From JANXQE01 sp035651635 (GTDB lineage: Bacteria; Verrucomicrobiota; Verrucomicrobiia; Limisphaerales; UBA8199): 64,000 nt of DNA. Within the stretch, counting starts at the first letter, position 1. Each line of letters begins with the position of its first letter. Below, piece after piece: positions 44,195 through 53,727 of the stretch. The translations under genes and the position numbers were made by a program. The notes beneath the pieces were generated by a model. It saw only the letters and a list, made by a program, of their open reading frames with translations, had not been told where the DNA came from and did no database searches. The stretch covers positions 1 through 64,000 of the forward strand of contig DASRFK010000214.1 of NCBI GenBank assembly GCA_035651635.1, given 5' to 3'.

Positions 44195-46285
44195 ATGAGC
44201 GAGTCAAATGTGACCTCGAACACCTGTCCGAAATGCGGCGCGGCCCTGCCTTCAGGGCCAACAGGCGGCTTGTGCCCGCGCTGCCTGATGGCCGAGGCGA
44301 TGGTGCCGACGCAGCCTGGCCTGGAAGAAGCTCAGGCGCCAAAAGCACTCTCACCGCAGGATTTAGCTCCCTACTTCCCACAGCTTGAAATAATTGAATG
44401 TCTCGGACGTGGCGGAATGGGGGTCGTCTACAAGGCGCGGCAAAAGATCTTGAACCGTTTTGTTGCGCTGAAATTGCTGGCGCCTGAGCGCGAACGCGAA
44501 GCGAAGTTCGCCGAACGCTTCACGCGCGAGGCCCAAGCACTAGCAGCTTTGAACCATCCGAATATCGTCACCATTTACGATTTCGGGCAGGCGGGCGGAT
44601 TCTATTTCCTGCTAATGGAATTCGTCGACGGCTTGAATCTTCGCCATCTTTTGCGTACTAGGAAATTCACGCCGGAGGAGGCTCTGGCCATCGTGCCACC
44701 ACTTTGCGACGCCCTTCAATTCGCGCACGACCGCAGCATTGTCCACCGCGACATTAAACCCGAAAATCTGTTGCTGGACAAAAGCGGTCGGATCAAGGTT
44801 GCCGACTTCGGCATCGCAAAAATGCTGGAAGCAGCGGACGTGAGCGGCGGCAAGCCCAGCGAACCGTCCGCACCCGAAATGGCCACGCAAACAACTTTAG
44901 GAACCCCAGGTTACAGCGCGCCTGAACAGAAGACCCACTCGCAGCGGGTGGACAGCCGGGCTGACATCTATTCGCTCGGAGTGGTTTTCTACGAAATGTT
45001 AACCGGCGAATTGCCTGGCAAACGAATTGAGCCGCCATCGCGGAAAGTTCAAATTGACGTGCGTCTCGACGAAGTGGTGCTGCGCGCGTTGGAAATGAAC
45101 CCCGAACTCCGCTATCAGCATGTCAGCGAAGTCAAGACCATGGTGGAGACGATTGCCCGAACGCCGGCGAACGCAGGACCGAGCACCGTTCGCACTCATT
45201 GGGCAGACCACGGCGTCGACAGCAGATCCAAGGCTGAAACGACAAAATCACATCAGGATTGGTGGACCTGGTCACCGCTGCAGTCGAAAGAAGTTCGTGA
45301 AATCTGCTCCCATTTAACAAAAGCGGAGCGAAACCATGTCTCATTGCTTGGACTACTCTCCGCAGTCTGGGTCGTAGGCACTGTTTCAGGCATTCCAGCT
45401 TTTGTCAGGTCTCAATCCGGCTCGGGCAAGTGGGTGGTGGCCTCGGTTTGGGTGCTCCTGTTCGCCATTTCCATCCCGATGTTGCACCGATTGGTGCGGC
45501 ATTTCTTATGTTCGACGACTTGGGCAAAGGAGAATGGCTTTGAACCAGAACACCTTCGGCTTTTCTCATTTAGCCGCGGAAATCTCTGGAAGGTGTTCGC
45601 CGTCCTAGCCGTAGGGCTCGGGTTGGTCTTTGCACAACAAAGAGCGATCACCCATTATCTTGGGTTGGGAAGTTTGACTCGGTCGAACCAAATTCAGGTG
45701 GCACATCCAACTAGAGCGGCGCTGACTGCCCATAATCTTTCTTTCGGCCCGGTGATTGAGCGGGTGGTTGCCGACAGTAAAGCTCATTTTGAAAATGAAT
45801 TCGAGCGAACCAACGGTCTCATCATGATTGATTTTGATTCCGGAATGCTTCTTGCGGGATCGTCCGGCATGTGGGCAGCGGACACCGCTTTGCAGAAATC
45901 CTGGATGGAGACCAACGGTGTCGATGCGATCGGCGTCATTCCTGGAGTTAGAGGTTTGGTTTGTTTGGATATGAAGATCCTCTCCGTGCCACCTTCGGGA
46001 TGGGATGAAATTTCGGCCGCAGCAGTATCGGAGCAGCTTGCGCGCGTAAAAGTGCAGGACACGGTGCTGATGAAGAGCCAAACGGAATCTCCTCCCACGT
46101 GGCTTTTTCAAACTCGAAAAGGCGGTATGGGCATACTGCAAATCGCTGGGTTCACCGAAAACCTGAGCGGCATTAGGATTCGCTATAAGCTGATTCAAAA
46201 CCAAGGCGGCACAACAGCAACAGATGAACGTGCCGCCGCGCTGCAATTCCGCTGGTTGCGCCGGCAACCGGGCCAGAGCCGATAG
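44195..46285 (+). CDS. zinc-ribbon Ser/Thr protein kinase with membrane segments
   Basis: A 696-residue kinase. It begins with a zinc ribbon (CPKCGAALPSGPTGGLCPRC, about 10-29) and then the kinase domain (about 65-320). Visible motifs: GRGGMGVVYKA for ATP, VALKLL with the catalytic lysine, HRDIKPENLLLD, ADFGIAK and GTPGYSAPEQ. Three hydrophobic segments follow between about 385 and 490, and then a periplasmic-looking domain that breaks off by frameshift near 46262-46275 into a SecD-P1-like tail. An AGGA precedes ATG 44195. It should phosphorylate the ECF factor or its targets in response to an outside signal. Confidence 0.9.
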   Translation: MSESNVTSNTCPKCGAALPSGPTGGLCPRCLMAEAMVPTQPGLEEAQAPKALSPQDLAPYFPQLEIIECLGRGGMGVVYKARQKILNRFVALKLLAPEREREAKFAERFTREAQALAALNHPNIVTIYDFGQAGGFYFLLMEFVDGLNLRHLLRTRKFTPEEALAIVPPLCDALQFAHDRSIVHRDIKPENLLLDKSGRIKVADFGIAKMLEAADVSGGKPSEPSAPEMATQTTLGTPGYSAPEQKTHSQRVDSRADIYSLGVVFYEMLTGELPGKRIEPPSRKVQIDVRLDEVVLRALEMNPELRYQHVSEVKTMVETIARTPANAGPSTVRTHWADHGVDSRSKAETTKSHQDWWTWSPLQSKEVREICSHLTKAERNHVSLLGLLSAVWVVGTVSGIPAFVRSQSGSGKWVVASVWVLLFAISIPMLHRLVRHFLCSTTWAKENGFEPEHLRLFSFSRGNLWKVFAVLAVGLGLVFAQQRAITHYLGLGSLTRSNQIQVAHPTRAALTAHNLSFGPVIERVVADSKAHFENEFERTNGLIMIDFDSGMLLAGSSGMWAADTALQKSWMETNGVDAIGVIPGVRGLVCLDMKILSVPPSGWDEISAAAVSEQLARVKVQDTVLMKSQTESPPTWLFQTRKGGMGILQIAGFTENLSGIRIRYKLIQNQGGTTATDERAAALQFRWLRRQPGQSR

Positions 46286-46749
46286 ATGTGCTTACGAACA
46301 CCGATAATGCAAACGACCCGCGCGAATTCGGTGTCCTGCGCGAAATCCTCCTCGATGGATCGGCCGTCTCTCAGGCAGGGAGCAAATTTGATGCCGACGC
46401 CCGCCGGTCGATTTGGGTGCAATTCACCGAGTCGGGAGCAAGGCGATTTGAAGAGATCACCGCCAGCAACATCGATCCCCAGATTGCCATTGTGTATCAC
46501 GGCGCGGTCCTCACCGCACCCTTCATTAGAACTAAAATTCCTGGAGGTCAGATTAGTATCCCGGGTCCTCAGAGCCTCAAAGAGGTCAGCGCTCACTCGC
46601 CACACCTGGTAAGGAGGGGGCGAGCCATTGTGTCTGCTTATCCGCCAGCAGGAGAGTGGAACTCGGCCAGCGCCTGGGCCGGAGACCCTACGAGAATGAG
46701 ACCCATACCTCATAGTTTGATGTTGACAATACCTCATAGTTTGATGTAA
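46286..46749 (+). pseudogene. SecD P1-like C-terminal module split from the kinase by frameshift
   Basis: In the frame shifted by one base from the kinase, the sequence reads EPIDVLTNTDNANDPREFGV and then the P1-head pattern SIWVQFTESGARRFEEITAS and IAIVYHGAVLTAPFIRTKIP. This resembles the SecD periplasmic head domain, which occurs as the tail of kinases in this lineage. Restoring one base near 46265 joins it to the kinase. The end after about 46620 looks unrelated, so the original stop may be lost or lie in another frame. Confidence 0.6.
46705..46747. repeat. perfect 19-bp direct repeat upstream of padR-type gene
   Basis: ATACCTCATAGTTTGATGT occurs at 46705-46723 and again at 46729-46747 with no mismatch, a 24-base period. 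Between the copies lies TTGACA (46723-46728, overlapping the first copy by one base), a possible -35 element. The second copy ends 12 bases before the PadR start codon. Probably the operator of the PadR repressor. Confidence 0.75.
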
Positions 46750-46759
46750 GACTCCCTGC

Positions 46760-47095
46760 ATGCGAAGAAGTAATCCGAGCTTTCTCAATGGAGTGCCTGA
46801 ACTGGTCGCCTTGAAACTTCTTTCCCGACGGGAAATGTATGGCTACGAAATCGTCAAAGCAATCGAAGCGGAAACCCAGGAGATCTTGCAGTTCGGTGAA
46901 GGCTGCATTTACCCGTATTTACATTATCTCGAGAAAACCAAACTAGTCGCCAGTTCGCGAAAGGAGGTTGGTGGGCGCAGCCGAAACTACTACCGGCTCA
47001 CGGAGCGTGGTCGCAAACGTCTGGAGGAATTGGCTGGAGAATGGCAGCGCGTTTCAACGGGCGTCGCCCTGGTTCTAGGAGGACAGCATGCGTAA
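46760..47095 (+). CDS. PadR-family transcriptional repressor
   Basis: The 111-residue winged-helix protein has the family pattern: ELVALKLLSRREMYGYEIVK, then FGEGCIYPYLHYLEKTKLVA, and RNYYRLTERGRKRLEELAGE. PadR proteins repress neighbouring genes and are released by small ligands or stress. No Shine-Dalgarno is seen before ATG 46760, so the message may be leaderless. Its last codons overlap the next gene by 8 bases. The 19-bp direct repeats just upstream are the likely autoregulatory site. Confidence 0.92.
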   Translation: MRRSNPSFLNGVPELVALKLLSRREMYGYEIVKAIEAETQEILQFGEGCIYPYLHYLEKTKLVASSRKEVGGRSRNYYRLTERGRKRLEELAGEWQRVSTGVALVLGGQHA

Positions 47096-48434
47096 GCCGG
47101 AAGTGCTTCGGAAGTTTAGCCAGCGCCTTGTTCAAGCAGGGTTCGCTCATCGCGATGTGGAGCGACGGGTCAACGAACTTGCTGACCATTGGGATGATCT
47201 GAAACGAGCCGGCCTGGCCGAAGGTCTCTCGGACGCGGAGGCGGACGACCATGCCGCGGTCCGGTTAGGCGACCCAGTCGCACTAGCAAAGGAGATGACG
47301 AGGGCTGCACGCCAGGTGCACTGGTATGGCCGCCACCGCTGGCTTGCTTTCTGTGTTTTGCCTCCCATTTTGCAGCTCATCTGTACAGCGGGGATTTTCG
47401 GTCTCTCTATTCTGATCGGGGAGTTGCTGGTTTCGCATGAACGCCAGCTCGCTATGGCCAGGAGTCCCTCAGGTCCGCCCCTAGTTCAGCTGGGCATGTC
47501 GGTTTTGTTTTATGCTGCCGCGGGCGCGACTGCGCTTTGGTGTTGCTGGTGGGCACGACGATCAGTTGCCGGACCCGCCTGGGTGCTGGCTGCTTGCGGG
47601 ATCTGCGCGCTTCATAGCTACTTTTGGCAGGTTAAGGTGATCGGTCACCAGATATACATGGGCTACTATTTCGAGCCTGGAAATTTGCTGACTCCGGCTA
47701 TCCCGTTGGTTGTGGCGCTTGGTGTCTGGATCAAAAGGAGACGCAGCGAGGCACAATTCGCGGTATACAATCATAGCGCGGTCGAGCGGCGGCACGTGAT
47801 GACTGGGCTCCTTTTCTGCGCGCTCATTTTTTCCCTGACCGGCTGCGCGAACACAAAACGAAAGGTCACCACACATGAGCGGGGCTGGATTGATGGCGAG
47901 TTCCTGACGGCCAACCCCAAAGCCGTTTCAGCTGAGTCTCTTCTTGCGCCGGCAATGGATCGCGAGGAGTCCTTGCGCGCACCCAAGGCGGGCATTCTCG
48001 TAAAGCATTGCGGATGCAAATCCACTGTAACCGTGCTCCAGGATGGCGATGTGATCTTGGAACTCAACGAGCGCCCTATGTCCAAGCTCAACGAGTTCAG
48101 CCGCGCTATTGGCCGTGCAAAACCAGGGAGCTCACTGCCAGCCAAGATCTATCGCAGGGGCGATTTGCTTCCGGTGCAAATCCCTGTTGGAAGAGAGAAA
48201 TACCAGAGGGAAGGGTTGCTTGTGCTGGGGCTGCCGACGATCATTCATGGCTGGGATCTGTGGCCAAATCCGGGCTTCTCTTTAGTCTTCCTTGGCTATG
48301 AACCAAGCGCCGGGACCACCAAACCCAGGGACTCCGACAACTTCGTTCAGCACTGGGCCGTATGGGCTGGAGTGCTCGAGTTTTCCTCGGGACGCAAGAT
48401 TCTCTCCCGTGAGACTCTGACTGCGCATCAGTAA
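47088..48434 (+). CDS. HAAS-domain membrane protein fused to a PDZ-containing lipoprotein-like half
   Basis: A 448-residue protein. Residues 1-75 form a helical HAAS/DUF1700-like domain (LRKFSQRLVQAGFAHRDVER, ALAKEMTRAAR), the usual partner of PadR regulators. Four hydrophobic segments follow (about 83-225). At residue 238 the frame enters MTGLLFCALIFSLTGCANTK, which is a textbook lipoprotein signal peptide with lipobox LTGC. After it comes a PDZ-like domain (VLQDGDVILELNERPMSKLN). Either two ancestral genes have fused or translation restarts at ATG 47799. AGGAGG precedes ATG 47088. Overlap with padR by 8 bases implies coupling. Confidence 0.82.
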   Translation: MRKPEVLRKFSQRLVQAGFAHRDVERRVNELADHWDDLKRAGLAEGLSDAEADDHAAVRLGDPVALAKEMTRAARQVHWYGRHRWLAFCVLPPILQLICTAGIFGLSILIGELLVSHERQLAMARSPSGPPLVQLGMSVLFYAAAGATALWCCWWARRSVAGPAWVLAACGICALHSYFWQVKVIGHQIYMGYYFEPGNLLTPAIPLVVALGVWIKRRRSEAQFAVYNHSAVERRHVMTGLLFCALIFSLTGCANTKRKVTTHERGWIDGEFLTANPKAVSAESLLAPAMDREESLRAPKAGILVKHCGCKSTVTVLQDGDVILELNERPMSKLNEFSRAIGRAKPGSSLPAKIYRRGDLLPVQIPVGREKYQREGLLVLGLPTIIHGWDLWPNPGFSLVFLGYEPSAGTTKPRDSDNFVQHWAVWAGVLEFSSGRKILSRETLTAHQ

Positions 48435-48881
48435 CTCTCCGATTGATGCCCGGAACCGGTCCAGACGGATCATAAGAAACGCGCCAAAGCGCGAGGCCAG
48501 TGTCGAACGCCAGCGCAGGATCTGAGACTGCTTGCTTCAGCAGGGAATTGCCCCTTGACCAGTAGATCCCACTTGGGCCAACACCCACACACCGGGAAGC
48601 GGATTCTGCAGAGCCCTCGTTAATGCCGGAACAGCATTGAAGGACACTAGCCGTTGTTCGGAGCACGCTTCGGACCAGCCCAATGGATCGCTGCCGTCCC
48701 AGCCTCACCTGGAATCTTGTGCTGCGTGCCGGGATGAGAATTTAGCTATCATTCGCTTGCAACGGCAGTTGGTCCGCTGGGGCCGGCGGACAGGAAATTT
48801 ATCACCATATATTGTGCTCAACCGTCAAACCTTTACGTTTCCTTGTCCGGTTTTGACGTTGAGCGGCATCTATTAAACAGA
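48435..48881. other. intergenic, 447 bases
   Basis: No gene is supported; a 79-codon plus frame (48637-48876) has no family features. It probably contains the promoter of the ECF-HEAT gene. Confidence 0.4.
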
Positions 48882-51131
48882 ATGAGTGAGGATCGCCAGT
48901 TGCTGGCTGAGTTCTGTCGGAACGGTTCGGAAACCGCCTTCCGGCGCCTCGTGGAACGACATCTGAAGATGGTGTATTCCACCGCGATGCGCGTGGTCAA
49001 TGGAGATGTGCATCTGGCACAGGACATCGCTCAATCCGTTTTTTCGAACCTTGCTCGCAAAGCGCGTTATATACCGGCCCAGGTTGTCTTGGCAGGTTGG
49101 CTTCACCGGGATGCCCGTTTTACTGCGCTTGAGTTCTTGCGCAAAGAACGGCGCCGCATCGCTCGTGAAAGAGAGGCCGCCATCATGTATGAACTTGAAT
49201 CGTCGGGACATGAAGCCGCCTGGTCATGCCTCCGGCCAATATTGGATGAAGTCCTCGATGAACTGGAAGAGGAGGATCGGCACGCGCTCCTTTTGCGCTT
49301 CTTTGGACAGCAAAACCTGGCGGAAGTGGGTGCAGCCCTGGGCCTGACCGAAGATACTGCTCGCAAGCGCGTCAGTCGCGCCTTGGAGAAGTTGCGGCAG
49401 CTGCTTTCTTCGCGAAGCATTACCACAACCACAGCTGCTTTGTCGCTGGTGCTAACCACTCGTGGGGTTGAGGTGATCCCGGCAGGACTAGCCTCTCAGT
49501 TTGTCCACTCAGCGTTAGCCGCTGCGGGAACGACCACAACATCAACAGTCGGAATCCTTGCGCTTATCACATCCATGAAAATCACCACCCTCATCACCGC
49601 GTCAACCGTTTTGCTATTTCTCGGGGCTGCCATCGTTAAATTCCATACTTCCGGTGCGGTTCGAAAACAGATGACCACAACATCTGCTACCGAACCAATC
49701 AATGCCCGGGACGCGAATGTTCTCCGGACGCGTCGCAGCCTCCAAGCTCGATCGGAGGCCAACACGGCAAACGATGCAGCATTGGTGAGTGCGTTGGCGC
49801 AGATTGAAGAAGTACTGAATGACCCGAAGCCCACGCGGAGCTTCCCAAATCCGGCCATGCAGAAAGCGCTGGCGGCATTGGGCGAGCATCGCGCAGCCGC
49901 CCTGCCGCTGCTTGGGAAGGCGTTGCAGAATTTGGATGAACGTGTCAGTAACCGGGCAGTTGATGGGTTGAGCCAGATCGGCCACGAAGCGCAAGAAATG
50001 ATCCCTTCTCTTATGCAGAAGCTCCGTGACAGTGGCGCGGGCGCTGCGCCAGATCTGCTTGTCCTCGCGCTGCAAAACATCGGGCCGTCTGCTGAGCTTG
50101 TTTCCGAGCTAGTGCAAACGTTGAAAGACAATCCCGCAGCCCGCCTGGCCATCGCCAATAGTATATCGACACCGGTTTGGGGCGATGTGGCCAAAATTGA
50201 CGAAGCTCTCAGGCCGCTGTTGCAAGATAAGGACATCGGTGTCAACCAGGCGGCTGCCTACTCACTTGCAATGCTCCTTGGAAGCCGGGCCGGTGATGAG
50301 GTCACCAGAGCAACGATCGAAGGTTTGAAGTCGGCCGACGAAGATTTGCGCAGTCTGGCGTTATCGGCTCTCAAGAATATTGGTTCGGATCCCAAGGATC
50401 CGAGCGGTCGGGTGACGCCGAACAGCTTTGGCCCTGCTGGTGCCGAAGCCGTGTCCGCACTGATTGATATTGCAAATAACAACAACCGGAAAGACCAGCA
50501 GATTCTGGCTCTGCAGTTGTTGGACGCGATCCAACCAGGACTGCGACAAGAGAATTCAACTATGGACAGCATGTTGCAGACTCGGGAGCAGGACTCTGCG
50601 TTCGCAACCAAGGTTCGCCTGGGAGAGGTGTCGTTGCCCGAACTTATCGAAGGCGCCCAACAGCATCCAGGAGCCATTGGCGCCATAGCAAATGCCCTCG
50701 CGGCGATGGGCCCTGATGCACAATCGGCGCTACCCGCTCTACGCGTTGCGCTGACCGCGCTCGAACCCCGCGCCGGTGCCTCTCCAATGGATCTGGCTCA
50801 AGCAAACCGCTCGCGTGACGCCCTCGTGGATGCCATGCAGAAAATTGCTCCGGATCAGCCCAAACCACTCTTCACCGAATCGGACGTGCGTTCTGTTCTG
50901 GCGACAATTGATGCCCCATCAGTCATGGCGGATCGAAATCTTAAAAAGAGACTCGCAGTTGCTCTTTCGCCAGTTTTGGCGGATTTTAACGGCCGAGCCA
51001 TCGAGTTGACTCCGGAGCAAATGCACCAGCTGCTGGATGCCCTGAAGACAGTTGACCAACCGGTCTATGACATCGTTTCTGCCAAGGTGAACAATATCGA
51101 CCCCCAATTTTACAAGAAGCCAAAGCCCTGA
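48882..51131 (+). CDS. ECF sigma-70 factor fused to HEAT repeats
   Basis: Start ATG 48882 (MSEDRQLLAEFCRNGSETAF) gives 749 residues. Region 2 lies at about 8-80 (HLAQDIAQSVFSNLARKARY) and region 4 at about 125-175 (EEEDRHALLLRFFGQQNLAE and ALGLTEDTARKRVSRALEKL). A transmembrane helix sits near residues 235-258 (TTLITASTVLLFLGAAIVKF). The remaining 450 residues are HEAT-like repeats (for example AVDGLSQIGHEAQEMIPSLM and ALSALKNIGSDPKD), which would lie outside the membrane. The architecture parallels the other ECF fusions here, with a different sensor-like tail. Confidence 0.88.
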   Translation: MSEDRQLLAEFCRNGSETAFRRLVERHLKMVYSTAMRVVNGDVHLAQDIAQSVFSNLARKARYIPAQVVLAGWLHRDARFTALEFLRKERRRIAREREAAIMYELESSGHEAAWSCLRPILDEVLDELEEEDRHALLLRFFGQQNLAEVGAALGLTEDTARKRVSRALEKLRQLLSSRSITTTTAALSLVLTTRGVEVIPAGLASQFVHSALAAAGTTTTSTVGILALITSMKITTLITASTVLLFLGAAIVKFHTSGAVRKQMTTTSATEPINARDANVLRTRRSLQARSEANTANDAALVSALAQIEEVLNDPKPTRSFPNPAMQKALAALGEHRAAALPLLGKALQNLDERVSNRAVDGLSQIGHEAQEMIPSLMQKLRDSGAGAAPDLLVLALQNIGPSAELVSELVQTLKDNPAARLAIANSISTPVWGDVAKIDEALRPLLQDKDIGVNQAAAYSLAMLLGSRAGDEVTRATIEGLKSADEDLRSLALSALKNIGSDPKDPSGRVTPNSFGPAGAEAVSALIDIANNNNRKDQQILALQLLDAIQPGLRQENSTMDSMLQTREQDSAFATKVRLGEVSLPELIEGAQQHPGAIGAIANALAAMGPDAQSALPALRVALTALEPRAGASPMDLAQANRSRDALVDAMQKIAPDQPKPLFTESDVRSVLATIDAPSVMADRNLKKRLAVALSPVLADFNGRAIELTPEQMHQLLDALKTVDQPVYDIVSAKVNNIDPQFYKKPKP

Positions 51132-51310
51132 ACTGAAGATCTAACTGGATGCAATTGAGCTTCAAACCGTCCATCGCGAGAATTTCCATGACAGGATGTT
51201 CGAGCTGTTTCAGTAATCCCTGAAAATCAACTGCTGCACACAGCCTGCCAGTCGTCCGCAGTGGGCAATTGGCAAAATTGACAAGAAACCGTCTTTCGCT
51301 AGTTTTCGGC

Positions 51311-53623
51311 ATGCCCGGAGATAATCCACTCTCCTCTGCTCGTTTTCCTAACAATCTTTGCCCAGCCGTTTGGATACTTTGCATCCTGCTGGCCGGTGCG
51401 GTTGTTTCGCGGGCGGATGCGCCAGTAGAGTGGAAAGGTGGTAACGGCGATTGGGATGACGCGCTTAAATGGGGAGGGGCGTTGCCTTTGCGAACGGCTG
51501 AGGCGCGGATCAATGGCACCCGGGCGGAGCCTAGTGATGTGACGGTTGCGCGGTCGGATGTGCTAGTGGGCCACCTCGGCATCGGGGACGGAGGCAACAG
51601 CGAAGCATCCCTGGTACTGGACGGTCGAACATTGACGGTGACCGCCGGCATGGATATCGGCAAGTATGATGGCTCCGAAGGAAAGTTGGTCATCAAGTCG
51701 GGCAAACTGTTTATTAATACAATTTTCGTTTCGGGCGGCGGCGGTCCGGGTATGAAAGGCCGCGGCACAGTCGAGATTCATGACGGCAGCATGGTCACCA
51801 AGCTCATCGAACTGGGTCTTTCTTCCGGGAGTTCCTGCACATTGCGCATGGTGGGTTCAAAAGCTTCATCTGTGTTGGCAGAAGACGGTTTACAAATCGG
51901 TGTCTATAATTATCTAAGCCTGGAAACCAATCCTCCGCCGAGCACGACGGAATTGGACTTTGAGCTGGATGACGAGGGCGTGACGCCCATTTTCACCTGG
52001 GGCAAAACGGAGGGGCGCATTTACTTTCCCATTCCCGATGGCAAGGGCAATGGCGTGGGAACATGTCAATTGCGAATTGGCCTGCTTGCGACGCCTCCCT
52101 CGGGCGATATTCTTTTGGTCGGCTCGGCCAATGCGTGCCGCGGCACGTTCGACGGATTGAAGGAGGGCGCGAAAGTGCGGGCCCAGTTCGGTGACAGGAC
52201 TTATGAGTGGACGCTCACTTATCGCGGCGGACCAAACCGATGCGATATCCTATTAACCAACCCGCAGGTGGCGGGTGCCGGTGGCAAAATGATTCCTTAC
52301 CTGACGGGAAAACCCGCGAAGGTTTTCCGGTTCGATCCGGCTGTTGTGCAATCCAGTTACCGGGATTTTTACCGGCAATGGGATGCGCACGCGCCTCCGG
52401 TGGGCAGCAGCACATTAGCCTTTCCCGGAGCGGAAGGTTATGGGGCATTTACAAAAGGAGGGCGAGGCGGGAAAATTTTCATTGTCACCAATCTCAACGA
52501 TTCCGGACCCGGCAGCCTGAGAGAAGCCGTCGAGGCGAAGGGTCCCCGCACGGTGATTTTCAAAGTGGGTGGCATTATCGAAACGACGGGCCTCGATGTC
52601 CGCGAACCTTACCTTACCATTGCCGGACAGACCGCTCCCGGCGATGGCATCTGCATCAAGAAAGGTGCGGGCAACGCCAACGCCTTCAATGTGTCGCGCA
52701 CGCACGATGTTATCCTGCGCTATCTGCGCTTTCGCGCCGGCAACAACACGGGTGACGTGCGATGCGAGTCTTTCCGCATTTCCGACAGCGAGAATGTGAT
52801 TGTGGATCATTGTTCGAGCAGTTGGGGCAATCCAGAAACATTCTCCATTGCCGGAGCATCCGATCGTTGCACGGTCCAATGGTGTATCTTTTCCGAAGGA
52901 AACAACGCGCAAAGGCACGCTTTTTCAACCATCCTTGCGGGCGATCGCAGCACCTGGCATCATAACCTTTTCGCCCACATGTTCAGCCGCGTTCCACGAT
53001 GGGGCGATATCACCGTCGAATGCGACTTTCGCAATAATGTCATCTATGATTGGGGCCATACTTGCGGTTATGGAGATATGCGGACACTGAATTACGTCAA
53101 CAATTACCTCCGCGCGGGGCCCTCAACCACCCAGAATCCACCTTACTTCATCATCGATCCAAAAGTTGCCCTCCCGGCCTCCTTATACCTGGATGGGAAC
53201 GTCATGATCGGAAAACCCGATGTATCTCGAGATAATTGGAAGGCAGTGAAAGGAGATCGGACGTTACAATCCTTGTCCCCCTTTCCTGCGCCTCCGGTGA
53301 AAACGCAACCGGCGCAAGAAGCGTTTGAGCTAGTGCTGCAAAACGCCGGGGCAAATGTGCGCAAACGTGACGCGGTGGATGCGCGAATTGTCTCTGAGGC
53401 ACGCAACGGCACGGGCAAAATCATCAATAACGAGAATGAGGTTGGCGGATGCCCTGACTATAAATCGGGCGAATTGCCGGTATGCAGCGCCAACGACGGC
53501 ATTCCGGACGAATGGAAGAAGGCGCATGGAATTTCTTTAACCGATGCGAATGTTGCCAATGCCGTAAATAACGAAGAATATACCGAGCTGGAGGTCTATT
53601 TGAATTCGTTGACGGAACATTGA
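51311..53623 (+). CDS. secreted PL1-type pectate lyase-like protein
   Basis: From ATG 51311 (MPGDNPLSSARFPNNLCPAV), 770 residues with a hydrophobic signal segment (about 19-35). The N-terminal region (about 40-370) is a strand-rich repeat domain (NGDWDDALKWGGALPLR). The C-terminal half is a right-handed beta-helix typical of pectate lyases: FPGAEGYGAFTKGGRGGKIF, SLREAVEAKGPRTVIFKVGG, FRISDSENVIVDHCSSSWGN and FAHMFSRVPRWGD. The protein ends with the usual NDGIPDEWKKAHGISLTDAN tail. Cleavage of pectin-like polygalacturonate outside the cell is expected. Confidence 0.88.
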   Translation: MPGDNPLSSARFPNNLCPAVWILCILLAGAVVSRADAPVEWKGGNGDWDDALKWGGALPLRTAEARINGTRAEPSDVTVARSDVLVGHLGIGDGGNSEASLVLDGRTLTVTAGMDIGKYDGSEGKLVIKSGKLFINTIFVSGGGGPGMKGRGTVEIHDGSMVTKLIELGLSSGSSCTLRMVGSKASSVLAEDGLQIGVYNYLSLETNPPPSTTELDFELDDEGVTPIFTWGKTEGRIYFPIPDGKGNGVGTCQLRIGLLATPPSGDILLVGSANACRGTFDGLKEGAKVRAQFGDRTYEWTLTYRGGPNRCDILLTNPQVAGAGGKMIPYLTGKPAKVFRFDPAVVQSSYRDFYRQWDAHAPPVGSSTLAFPGAEGYGAFTKGGRGGKIFIVTNLNDSGPGSLREAVEAKGPRTVIFKVGGIIETTGLDVREPYLTIAGQTAPGDGICIKKGAGNANAFNVSRTHDVILRYLRFRAGNNTGDVRCESFRISDSENVIVDHCSSSWGNPETFSIAGASDRCTVQWCIFSEGNNAQRHAFSTILAGDRSTWHHNLFAHMFSRVPRWGDITVECDFRNNVIYDWGHTCGYGDMRTLNYVNNYLRAGPSTTQNPPYFIIDPKVALPASLYLDGNVMIGKPDVSRDNWKAVKGDRTLQSLSPFPAPPVKTQPAQEAFELVLQNAGANVRKRDAVDARIVSEARNGTGKIINNENEVGGCPDYKSGELPVCSANDGIPDEWKKAHGISLTDANVANAVNNEEYTELEVYLNSLTEH

Positions 53624-53727
53624 CTCTGACCTGTAGCCGGGCCGATTCGGCTCACGGAACGGCGCGAACAGCCTCCAAACCTGCCTGCATCTTCTTGCTA
53701 TTCATGCAGGAAGGGCGACAGTGTTTA

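Noticed and set aside
45605..46267. 220-codon minus frame
   Set aside because: Antisense shadow of the kinase gene; no recognisable protein pattern.
46705..46747. Reading the two 19-bp repeats as a CRISPR or tandem-repeat array
   Set aside because: Only two copies exist, separated by 5 bases, and they sit on a promoter; an operator is the simpler reading.
48637..48876. 79-codon plus frame with two cysteine motifs
   Set aside because: No family match, overlaps the likely promoter of the ECF-HEAT gene, and lacks a ribosome site.
49496..50245. 249-codon minus frame
   Set aside because: Antisense to the HEAT part of the ECF fusion; serine-rich shadow composition.
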